Source of the DNA: Terriglobia bacterium | GTDB lineage: Bacteria > Acidobacteriota > Terriglobia > Bryobacterales > UBA6623 | DNA: 64,000 nt | Reading direction: 5' to 3' | Assembly (NCBI GenBank): GCA_009841225.1 | Contig: VXMF01000013.1 | Location: 237,360 to 301,359, forward strand | Shown: piece after piece, positions 15,522 through 22,624 of the stretch | Position numbering within the stretch: the stretch's first letter is position 1 | How the letters are laid out: each line of letters begins with the position of its first letter | Notes under the pieces: generated by a model | The model's database searches: none | What the model was told of the DNA's origin: nothing | The model's input: the letters and a program-made list of their open reading frames with translations, nothing else | Position numbers and translations under genes: made by a program

Positions 15522-17060
15522 CTATCCTCTCAGGAGCGTTCGGGAAAGCTCCGCGTCATATTCGACTAGCGCCCTCTCCCTTTCTGCGCGATCCCATCCA
15601 AGCCTTCCGGCGGCGAGATCAGCGGCCGCCTCGGCCCAAGAGCGCTCGTAGCTCGGGTCGTAGGCCGCGCCAGTGCGGCGCAACATCACGTCTGCCAACG
15701 TCTTGGCACGCTCGTGCTCGATGGCATAGAGCACCTGACCGCGCTTCGTCGAACAACCTTCGGCCAAGGGGCGCGTCATGTCCGGATCCGCTGCGATGGC
15801 AGCCAGTGCTTCGCTCCAGCGCGGGCCGTACAGTGTTGCAAACTCGGAAGGCGCCCCGTTCACAGAGCGGGCCCGCGCCGGTGCGGCGGCAGCGGTGCTG
15901 GTTCCCAGCATGCGCGCAATGCGGAGCCGAACGGCCTTTGCGAACGACGGTGCCGTAGTCAGCTTGCCGCCAGCCATCGTGAGCAGGCCGGCTACGCCGT
16001 CCGTCCTTTGGTGGTCCACGATCGCGTGGTCGCGCGACGCCCGGTTGAGGCCATTCCGCGGGACCTTCAGGATTGGGCGCGAACCGGAATAGGCATACAG
16101 GACGTCAGCGCGAGCAAGGCCCGCCGCCGGAAACAGCGCATGGGCCTCCCGGAGCAAGTAGCGAATCTCGGACTCTTCCGGCAGCGTGACGGCGGGATCC
16201 CCGCAGAACAGGGTCTCCGTGGTGCCGATCAATCGCAAGCCTCGCCACGGAATGATGAAGAACGGGCGCCCGTCAGAGCGGGCCTCCCGGTAGACCGCAT
16301 GCCGCGGAGCGCCTGGCAGTTCACGCACCACGATGTGCGCGCCGTTCACCAACGACAGAAGTGGCTCGGAAGCATCCCCCCTGACGAGCTTGAGCAGTTG
16401 GTCCACCCATGCGCCGGTGGCGTTTACGACCACACGGCTGCGAAGCTCCCCCGAACCGTCCAGCGCTTCGAACCGGACGCCTTCCACTCGGGAATCGCGC
16501 AACAGCAGGCCTGTAACCCGCGCATGGTTGCGGATGTCTGCGCCAGCTGACTCCGCCTGCAGAGCCATCTCGAGCGCAAGCCTTTCCGGAAAAACTGCTT
16601 GGCAGTCGAAGTACTCGAAGCCGCCGACCAGCCCATCCGGGTCCAGTTCGGGAAGCATCGCCAGCAGCTCGCGTGCATCGATCCGTCTGGGCGCTGGCAG
16701 AGTGCCGCCTGCGGAGAGCAGGCGATACAGCGCCAACCCGCAGGCGACGTACCACCGTGCGCGAGAATCGCTGCGGTACACGGGCAGGAGAAACGGCTGG
16801 GGCCGGACAATCCCCGGAAACTCGCGCAACAGCGTCGCGCGATCCCTCAATGACTCGCGCACGAGCGAGAATCGAAAGCTCTCCAGATAACGGAGCCCGC
16901 CGTGGATCAGGCGGGTCGAACGGCTGGTGACGCCGGCCCCGAAGTCGCGCGCTTCCAGCAAGGCCACCCGCAAGCCCGCTTGAGCCGCTTCGCGGGCCAA
17001 GGCGCAACCATTGATGCCACCACCGACTATGGCCAAGTCATAATGGCTGCTGGTGCCCAA
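15522..17060 (-). CDS. glpD: Glycerol-3-phosphate dehydrogenase, FAD-dependent
   Basis: A 512-residue flavoenzyme that oxidises glycerol 3-phosphate to dihydroxyacetone phosphate and passes electrons to quinone. The FAD-binding motif DLAIVGGGINGC starts at residue 8, followed by the family motifs RSTRLIHGGLRYLE, NATGAWVD and GGKLTTAPSFA; a C-terminal GlpD helical domain is present. The only start before the FAD motif is TTG at 17060, and a TAGATT box ends 6 nt upstream of it, so translation may begin on a leaderless message. Divergent from pyrD. Confidence 0.93.
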   Translation of the reverse strand: MGTSSHYDLAIVGGGINGCALAREAAQAGLRVALLEARDFGAGVTSRSTRLIHGGLRYLESFRFSLVRESLRDRATLLREFPGIVRPQPFLLPVYRSDSRARWYVACGLALYRLLSAGGTLPAPRRIDARELLAMLPELDPDGLVGGFEYFDCQAVFPERLALEMALQAESAGADIRNHARVTGLLLRDSRVEGVRFEALDGSGELRSRVVVNATGAWVDQLLKLVRGDASEPLLSLVNGAHIVVRELPGAPRHAVYREARSDGRPFFIIPWRGLRLIGTTETLFCGDPAVTLPEESEIRYLLREAHALFPAAGLARADVLYAYSGSRPILKVPRNGLNRASRDHAIVDHQRTDGVAGLLTMAGGKLTTAPSFAKAVRLRIARMLGTSTAAAAPARARSVNGAPSEFATLYGPRWSEALAAIAADPDMTRPLAEGCSTKRGQVLYAIEHERAKTLADVMLRRTGAAYDPSYERSWAEAAADLAAGRLGWDRAERERALVEYDAELSRTLLRG

Positions 17061-17065
17061 AGATC

Positions 17066-17071
17066 AATCTA
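17066..17071 (-). promoter_or_regulatory. glpD: Extended -10 (TGGTAGATT) for glpD
   Basis: Minus-strand TAGATT preceded by TGG ends 6 nt before the TTG start at 17060. No -35 match and no SD. Confidence 0.35.
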
Positions 17072-17142
17072 CCAGCATTTGGCGCGGCACCTGCGGAGCC
17101 GGCTTGGACAGCGAGAGCGCGGAGAATGGAGTGAACTGACTC

Positions 17143-18072
17143 GTGGCTGATCTGCGCACCACGCTCTGTGGCATCGAACTGAAGAACCCGGTCATCGCCG
17201 CGAGCGGTACGTTCGGCTACGGCAGCGAGTTCGCCAGTCAAGCGGCGCTAGACCGCATCGGAGCGATCGTGGTCAAGGGCCTGTCTCGGGAACCGATCCG
17301 CGGCAACGCCTCGCCTCGCGTGACCGAGACCGCTGCGGGCATGCTCAACGCGATAGGCCTGCAAAACGTGGGCGTGAAGGCGTTTGTTGCCGAGAAGCTC
17401 CCGCTCTTGCAGGAGTGCGGCGTCCCGGTCTTCGCCAACGTCTTCGGCTACGACATCGCCGACTACGTCGAGGTCCTGAGCGTCCTTGAGGACGCCGAGG
17501 GACTGGGAGCCTACGAACTGAACGTATCCTGTCCCAATACCAAGCGGGGGGGCTTGGAATTCGGCGCGCACGCTGGCGAGCTGTCACGAGCCGTCGAGGC
17601 GGCGCGAGCCGTCGCCAAGCGGCGTCCGCTGTTGGTGAAGCTCTCGCCGAACGTTACCGACATCGGCGAGATGGCGCGGGCAGCCGTCGAAGCCGGCGCC
17701 GACGGCTTGAGCCTGATCAACACTCTGCGCGGCTTGGCAGTTGACGCGCACAGGCGCAGGCCGGTGCTCAGCACCGGGTCGGGAGGCCTGTCCGGGCCGG
17801 CCATCAAGCCCGTCGCCCTGCACATGGTGCGCCAAGTCTCGCAGTCGGTGGACGTGCCGATCATTGGCATCGGCGGGATCGCCACGGCCGAAGACATCGT
17901 CGAGTTCCTCTTGTGCGGCGCTACGGCAGTACAGGTGGGCACCGCGAGTTTCTGGGATCCGGCGCGGGTCGCGGACCTGCCCGCCGAGCTTGATTCCTAC
18001 CTCGATGCCGAGGGCACTGCCAAGGCGGCCGAACTCACGGGCGGCCTGCGACCGGCGGCGGGAGCGGGTTAA
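17143..18072 (+). CDS. pyrD: Dihydroorotate dehydrogenase, class 1B catalytic subunit
   Basis: A 309-residue TIM-barrel flavoenzyme of pyrimidine synthesis. The active-site base is a cysteine (C130 in NVSCPNTKRGG), which marks class 1 enzymes; with IGIGGIATAEDIVEFL for FMN phosphate binding and the 1B-like N-terminus (TTLCGIELKNPVIAASGTFG), class 1B is the best fit. Class 1B enzymes normally pair with the electron-transfer subunit PyrK, which is not next to it here. Start GTG 17143. The stop overlaps the convergent adenosine deaminase gene by 4 nt. Confidence 0.93.
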   Translation: MADLRTTLCGIELKNPVIAASGTFGYGSEFASQAALDRIGAIVVKGLSREPIRGNASPRVTETAAGMLNAIGLQNVGVKAFVAEKLPLLQECGVPVFANVFGYDIADYVEVLSVLEDAEGLGAYELNVSCPNTKRGGLEFGAHAGELSRAVEAARAVAKRRPLLVKLSPNVTDIGEMARAAVEAGADGLSLINTLRGLAVDAHRRRPVLSTGSGGLSGPAIKPVALHMVRQVSQSVDVPIIGIGGIATAEDIVEFLLCGATAVQVGTASFWDPARVADLPAELDSYLDAEGTAKAAELTGGLRPAAGAG

Positions 18073-19121
18073 GCGGCAGCCTCGGCGTCGAAGGCGAACG
18101 CGAAGGCGCCGCTCGCCAGCCCGTCGATTTCACCCGTCGTAAACCCAAGGCTCCGGAGTCCGGCCAGCTCCTCGGCCAGCGAGATGCCGAAAAACGTCGG
18201 ATCGTCGGTGCTGATCGACATTGGCACGCCAGCCTCGTACAGTTCCCGCACAGGGTGTGCTTCCATCGAGCGGTATACGCCTGTCCGGACGTTGCTTGTC
18301 GGGCATATCTCGAGCGGTATCTCGCGCTCGGCAAGGTGACTGACCAGGCTCGGATCTTCAATCGCGCGGACGCCGTGCCCGATCCGCTCGACCCGGAGCG
18401 TGTCTAGAGCGTGCCACACGCTCTCCGGCCCCAGGGCCTCGCCGGCGTGCACCGTGGTCCCGAGCCCGGCCTCGCGGGCAAGCGCGTAGACGCGCTCGAA
18501 CTGCTGGGGCGGATACAGGTGCTCGGCTCCGCCGAGTGTCAGCCCGGCCACGGTAGGCGGCAGCAGCGGCAGCAACCTCTCAAGCAGCCTCTCCGCGGCG
18601 TCGGGTCCGTAGTTCCGCACCAGATCCACGATCCAGCGCACCTTGGGACGGGCTGGCGGATCCTCTCCCAATACCTCCAGAATTCCCTCCAATGGCAAGC
18701 CCTGCTGCAAGTACTCGGGGATTGAGACCGTGACTTCGGCGTAGGTGATGTTCTGGGCCAGGAGATGCTCTCGCAAGCCGATGACCAAGCCGCGGAAATC
18801 GTCGATTTCGCGCACGAAGAAGACTGTGAAGAAGTAGGCCGCCAAGAACTGATCGAGGCTGTCAAAGCGGAACAGCCCGTCCAGCTCCTCGGCTGGATCG
18901 CTGGCGGCCAGAATTCGCGCAATGGCGGGCTGCCGGCGGAGTCTTGCGAGTTGGTTTGGCGGCGCCGACTCGAGCGCTTGGGCAGGAGGGTACCTGCGAA
19001 CACGGTCGCTCAGGAATTCGCGAGGGATGGCACCGCGCAGGTGCAGGTGCAGTTCTGCCTTGGGCCGGGCTTCAAGCTCTTCAAGCCAGCTCGCCCGCCG
19101 CTGTGCGCCGGATTCAGGCAT
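18069..19121 (-). CDS. Adenosine deaminase-family amidohydrolase
   Basis: A 350-residue metal-dependent deaminase of the adenosine/adenine/aminodeoxyfutalosine group. Metal and catalytic motifs are present: HLHLRG (H25, H27), TVHAGEA, RIGHGVRA, CPTSNVRTG and STDDP. The first motif has Arg where most family members have Asp or Glu (HLHLxG), a position near the substrate. The precise substrate is therefore open: adenosine is likely, aminodeoxyfutalosine possible. It lies 55 nt after the sulfatase gene on the same strand and may be co-transcribed, though the functions do not obviously connect. Confidence 0.85.
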   Translation of the reverse strand: MPESGAQRRASWLEELEARPKAELHLHLRGAIPREFLSDRVRRYPPAQALESAPPNQLARLRRQPAIARILAASDPAEELDGLFRFDSLDQFLAAYFFTVFFVREIDDFRGLVIGLREHLLAQNITYAEVTVSIPEYLQQGLPLEGILEVLGEDPPARPKVRWIVDLVRNYGPDAAERLLERLLPLLPPTVAGLTLGGAEHLYPPQQFERVYALAREAGLGTTVHAGEALGPESVWHALDTLRVERIGHGVRAIEDPSLVSHLAEREIPLEICPTSNVRTGVYRSMEAHPVRELYEAGVPMSISTDDPTFFGISLAEELAGLRSLGFTTGEIDGLASGAFAFAFDAEAAA

Positions 19122-19176
19122 GGGAAATCAGGCCGCGAGGACAGACACGGAAGGCGGTCAACTCCCGCGGCGTGCC

Positions 19177-20682
19177 TCAGCCGCGCTCTCCGTAGTGGTC
19201 CCTCAGGCGAACGAGCTCGGATTGCAGCTCCCGGACCAAATCGGCGTGTCCGGGCTCCGCGTAAAGGTTGCGCAGCTCGTCGGGATCCTCCTCGAGGTCG
19301 AAAAGCTCCCAATAGTCCCCCTCCCCGTAGTACTCGATCAATTTGTAGCGGTCCGTGCGAACTCCGCGATGCGGGCTCACCCGGTGCGGAGTCCAGTACT
19401 GAAAGCTCGGGTCCGTCATTTGCTCGCGGGCCATTTCGCGAAACGCCCACGAGTTCTCGTAGTAGCTGTACAGGATCGAGTCCCGCCAGTCGTACGGCGG
19501 GCTGCCTTCCAGCAGGGGCCGCAAGCTGCGACCCTGCATCTGGTCGGGCACGTCGATCCCGGCGAAGTCAAGCAGCGTCGGCGCGATGTCGACGTTCAAG
19601 GCCGGGCGGCCCTCCACCTGCGCGGCCGCCACCAGGCGCGGGTAGCGCACGAGCAACGGGACGCGCAACGCCGGCTCGTACATGAAGCGCTTGTCATACC
19701 AGCCGTGCTCGCCGATGAAATAGCCGTTGTCGGTCGTGTAGAGCACGAGGGTGTCCTCGGCCAAGCCAGACGTGTCCAAGTAGTCGAGAACGCGGCCCAG
19801 TCCCTCGTCAACTCCGTAGACCGCCCGATGGTGGTCCTTAGCGAAGCGCTGGTAGATCCATTCGCGCTTCTGGCCCGGGCTCAAGCCGGGCGGCAGGTCG
19901 GCGTAGTCTCCCTCCAGGCTGACCTCGAAACGCATGTCGCGCGCCTCGGCCGCCACTTGGCGGGTGGCGTAGTCGTCGTCATAGCTCGATGGCTTGGGCC
20001 AGTCGATGTCGGCGAACATATCCGCGTGCCTGGGAGCGGGGGTGAACGGTCGATGCGGGGCCTTGTGCTGGTACAGCAGGCAGAACGGCCCCGCGCCGCC
20101 GCGACGCAGGAAGTCAAGGGCGAAATCGGTCGTGATGTCGGTGGCGTAGCCGGACTCTTTGCTCGGCTCCCCGTTCGCGATGAAGTCGGGATCGAAGTAG
20201 ACGCCCTGTCCGGGCAGGACCTTCCATTCGTCGAAGCCGCGGGGCTGCTGGCGCAGGTGCCACTTGCCGACCAAGCCGGTGCGATAGCCGGCCTGCTGGA
20301 GCAATTGCGGGAACGTCGGCAGGCTCGAGTCCAGCTCTTCCACGGCATCGGCCTTCTCGGAATTGCCGCGGATTCCGTGGACATGCGAATAGCAGCCCGT
20401 CAAGACGCTGGCCCGGCCCGGAGCGCACAGCGAGTTGGTGCAGTAGGCGTTCGCGAAGCGCGCTCCTTCGCTGGCCAGGCGGTCCATGTTGGGCGTCTGC
20501 AGCAGAGGATGGCCCGCGCAGCTCATCTGCGAGTGCTGCTGGTCGTCGGTCATCACCAGCAAGATGTTCGGGCGCGGCGCGGACGAGCCGCCGCAGCGCG
20601 TCAGAAACCCCGCCGCGCCGCCCGCAAGGGACTGCAACGCCCGCCTGCGGCTAAGAGCCGATCCGGCGATTAGGTCTTGCAT
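19177..20682 (-). CDS. Sulfatase (type I, formylglycine-dependent)
   Basis: A 501-residue sulfatase that hydrolyses sulfate esters. The modification motif C-X-P-X-R is intact (CAPGR, C86-R90, in LCAPGRASVLTG), so Cys86 should be converted to formylglycine by an FGE or anSME encoded elsewhere. Metal ligands include the DD of VMTDDQQ near residue 46 and TTDNGYFIGEHG further on. The N-terminus (SRRRALQSLAGGAAGF) looks like a twin-arginine export signal, so it works in the periplasm or outside, probably on sulfated polysaccharide. Its start lies inside the 3' end of the crotonase gene (13-nt overlap). Confidence 0.92.
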   Translation of the reverse strand: MQDLIAGSALSRRRALQSLAGGAAGFLTRCGGSSAPRPNILLVMTDDQQHSQMSCAGHPLLQTPNMDRLASEGARFANAYCTNSLCAPGRASVLTGCYSHVHGIRGNSEKADAVEELDSSLPTFPQLLQQAGYRTGLVGKWHLRQQPRGFDEWKVLPGQGVYFDPDFIANGEPSKESGYATDITTDFALDFLRRGGAGPFCLLYQHKAPHRPFTPAPRHADMFADIDWPKPSSYDDDYATRQVAAEARDMRFEVSLEGDYADLPPGLSPGQKREWIYQRFAKDHHRAVYGVDEGLGRVLDYLDTSGLAEDTLVLYTTDNGYFIGEHGWYDKRFMYEPALRVPLLVRYPRLVAAAQVEGRPALNVDIAPTLLDFAGIDVPDQMQGRSLRPLLEGSPPYDWRDSILYSYYENSWAFREMAREQMTDPSFQYWTPHRVSPHRGVRTDRYKLIEYYGEGDYWELFDLEEDPDELRNLYAEPGHADLVRELQSELVRLRDHYGERG

Positions 20683-21488
20683 GTTTCCGTTCCTCCGCCC
20701 TTGGCGGCCAGCCAGGGCGCGCGCCCCTTGTCCAAGAAGGCGCGCACCCCGGCACGGCCCTCGTCCGTGGACCGGCGCACTGCCAGGACCTGCGCGGTCC
20801 GATCGCGGATCTCGTCGTCCAGCGGGTTGTCTGAAATCTCGCGGACTAGCTGCTTGCAGGTCGCCAACGCGCCCGGGGCGCCCCGGAGCAAGCGATCCGT
20901 CATCTTCTGGGTCGCTGCATCTAGCTCCGTCGCCGGAACCACCTCGTCAACGAGTCCCCACGCTTGCGCGAGGAGCGCATCGACCCGCTCGGCAGTCAGC
21001 ATCAGACGCCGCGCCACTTTGGCGCCGAGCACTTCAATCAAGTACGGGCCCACCATCGCTGGCACGAGTCCGAGCTGTACCTCGCTCAGGCGGAAGAAGG
21101 CATCCTCGGAAGCCACCGCGACATCACAGCAAGCGACCAAGCCGACGCCACCGCCCACTGCGGCACCCTGAACGCGGGCCACGGTCGGCTTGGGCATCGC
21201 ATGCAACAGCCGAAGCATCTCGACGAAGCGGCGGGTGTCGGCCAGGTTCTGGGCCGGGTCGGCGGTGCCCATGCGGCGCATGGCACGCAAATCGGCACCG
21301 GCGCTGAAGCAGCTCCCGGCCCCAGCCAGCTGGACCACGCGCGCGCCCGAATCCGCCGCCAGCGACCGCAGCTTGTCGGAAAGCTCCTCGACAGTGTCGT
21401 TGTCCAGCGCATTGCGGACTTCCGGACGGTCGAGCACCAAGGTGGCTACGCAGGCGCTCCGCTCAAGGCGCACTCGAGGGGTCGGCAT
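20670..21488 (-). CDS. Enoyl-CoA hydratase/isomerase (crotonase family)
   Basis: A 272-residue crotonase-fold protein. The oxyanion-hole segments are visible: GSCFSAGADLRAM and VQGAAVGGGVGLVACCDVAVAS, with a conserved EVQLGLVPAMVGPY. It likely hydrates an enoyl-CoA or, with this pattern, methylglutaconyl-CoA; the acid/base Glu cannot be assigned surely. I chose ATG 21488; a TTG two codons upstream (21494) is also possible. TATCAT ends 9 nt before this ATG. The gene overlaps the downstream sulfatase by 13 nt. Confidence 0.88.
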   Translation of the reverse strand: MPTPRVRLERSACVATLVLDRPEVRNALDNDTVEELSDKLRSLAADSGARVVQLAGAGSCFSAGADLRAMRRMGTADPAQNLADTRRFVEMLRLLHAMPKPTVARVQGAAVGGGVGLVACCDVAVASEDAFFRLSEVQLGLVPAMVGPYLIEVLGAKVARRLMLTAERVDALLAQAWGLVDEVVPATELDAATQKMTDRLLRGAPGALATCKQLVREISDNPLDDEIRDRTAQVLAVRRSTDEGRAGVRAFLDKGRAPWLAAKGGGTETCKT

Positions 21489-21496
21489 TGCCAAGA

Positions 21497-21502
21497 ATGA
21501 TA
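21497..21502 (-). promoter_or_regulatory. Putative -10 (TATCAT) for the crotonase gene
   Basis: Minus-strand TATCAT ends 9 nt before ATG 21488; no SD, so a leaderless or nearly leaderless mRNA is expected. Confidence 0.4.
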
Positions 21503-21518
21503 GCGGAATCCCGTCGGC

Positions 21519-22007
21519 TCAGCGGCGAACCGGAACCCTGACAGGCAGTGTCCTGGGCGGCAGGCAGGCCTTGTCGTTGCACGCCTGGAAGCGGAACGAG
21601 CCTCGCAACTCGCCCGTATCCGCCGGCACGGACTCCACATGGAAAGTCGTCACGATTTCGACGCGCGACGAATACACCGAGAGCGGCTTGTCCGAGAAGT
21701 CGTACTTGACCTCTTCTGGGGGCGGATAGACAACCGAGTCGACGCGCAACGGAACGCTGGGCCAGGCCAGGGAGGTCGGGATCAGGTACGGATCGTTCGG
21801 CTTGTCGGAATTGATGTGGTAGCCGCGGCGGATGCGAACCGTGATCGGGACCCGCAACGGTCCGGTGCCGGTGATCCGAATGCCCGGGCTGGGCTCGATC
21901 GTGGCGGCCGAAAACCCCAGCTGCTGGGCCGACAGCGGTGCGCCAAGCAGCGCGAAGAGCGCGGCAACGGCCTTGAGCAGGGCTGCGCTAGAGCGATGCC
22001 GTGGCAT
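21519..22007 (-). CDS. Stand-alone DsbD N-terminal domain protein
   Basis: 162 residues: signal peptide (ALLKAVAALFALLGAPLSAQ) and one immunoglobulin-like domain matching the periplasmic alpha domain of thiol:disulfide interchange protein DsbD, with the typical GYHINSDKPNDPYLIPTSL motif and a terminal FQACNDKACLPP that supplies the redox-active cysteine pair. It lacks DsbD's membrane and thioredoxin parts. Its start overlaps the 3' end of the upstream TlpA-like gene by 20 nt, so the two are probably co-translated and work together in periplasmic thiol transfer. Confidence 0.82.
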   Translation of the reverse strand: MPRHRSSAALLKAVAALFALLGAPLSAQQLGFSAATIEPSPGIRITGTGPLRVPITVRIRRGYHINSDKPNDPYLIPTSLAWPSVPLRVDSVVYPPPEEVKYDFSDKPLSVYSSRVEIVTTFHVESVPADTGELRGSFRFQACNDKACLPPRTLPVRVPVRR

Positions 22008-22539
22008 TCACGTCCAGCAGAACCTCGATCTCTTCTTCGTAGGTTGCCTTCGCCACCAGGCCTTGGTGCGTGAAAACGATCTTGCCCGCCTGGTTCACGA
22101 TCAGAGTGGTGGGCAGCACCATGATGCCGCCAAAGGCGTCCGAGACCGTGTCATCGCCGAGCAACACCGGGAAGTTGAATTCCAACTTCTCGGCGAACTC
22201 GCGCACCGGATCCCAGCCATCCTCGTCGAGAGAGACCGCCAAGACCGTAAAGCCGCGATCCTTGTACTTGCGCTGGAAGTCCACGAACCACGGCATCTCG
22301 ATCTTGCAGGGGCCGCACCAAGTGGCCCAGAAGTTGAGCAGGACGACCTTGCCTTCGATATCGGCGTTGGTGTGCGTCTTGCCGTCCAAGTCCCGCAGGC
22401 TGAATTCCGGGACTGATTGGTTGGCGGAGCCTTCGGCGGCCGCGGCCGGATTGCCGTCCTCGTCCGGCATGGGGCCGATGCCGCAGGAGAGGGCGAAGGC
22501 CGTCGCGACGATGGCCAGGAACAGCGCGGTTCGTTGCAT
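21988..22539 (-). CDS. TlpA-like thioredoxin-fold lipoprotein
   Basis: 183 residues. A lipobox (AFALSC, C19) follows a hydrophobic signal, so it is a membrane-anchored lipoprotein. The AhpC/TSA-TlpA-type fold has the redox motif WCGPC (C75, C78) and the cis-Pro segment MVLPTTLIVN. It should reduce disulfides in the periplasm, for example during cytochrome c maturation. It is first in a two-gene operon with the DsbD-N protein. A perfect TATAAT lies 32 nt upstream of the start on the minus strand. Confidence 0.88.
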   Translation of the reverse strand: MQRTALFLAIVATAFALSCGIGPMPDEDGNPAAAAEGSANQSVPEFSLRDLDGKTHTNADIEGKVVLLNFWATWCGPCKIEMPWFVDFQRKYKDRGFTVLAVSLDEDGWDPVREFAEKLEFNFPVLLGDDTVSDAFGGIMVLPTTLIVNQAGKIVFTHQGLVAKATYEEEIEVLLDVNATASL

Positions 22540-22570
22540 TGCGAGTAGAGCGCCCCGACGCCCTACCGAG

Positions 22571-22576
22571 ATTATA
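22571..22576 (-). promoter_or_regulatory. -10 box (TATAAT) for the TlpA/DsbD-N operon
   Basis: Perfect consensus TATAAT on the minus strand, predicted leader about 25 nt. It is back-to-back with a plus-strand TAGAAT for the divergent gene. Confidence 0.45.
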
Positions 22577-22594
22577 CAGGGTGGCTGCCGGACT

Positions 22595-22600
22595 TAGAAT
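22595..22600 (+). promoter_or_regulatory. -10 box (TAGAAT) for the DUF3604 gene
   Basis: TAGAAT lies 25 nt before ATG 22625; predicted start of transcription near 22607, with ggag at 22610. Confidence 0.35.
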
Positions 22601-22624
22601 GTGTCTGCTGGAGAACCGCTAGCT

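Noticed and set aside
18922..20673. Plus-strand open frame of 583 codons
   Set aside because: Antisense to the sulfatase and deaminase genes; no domain similarity.
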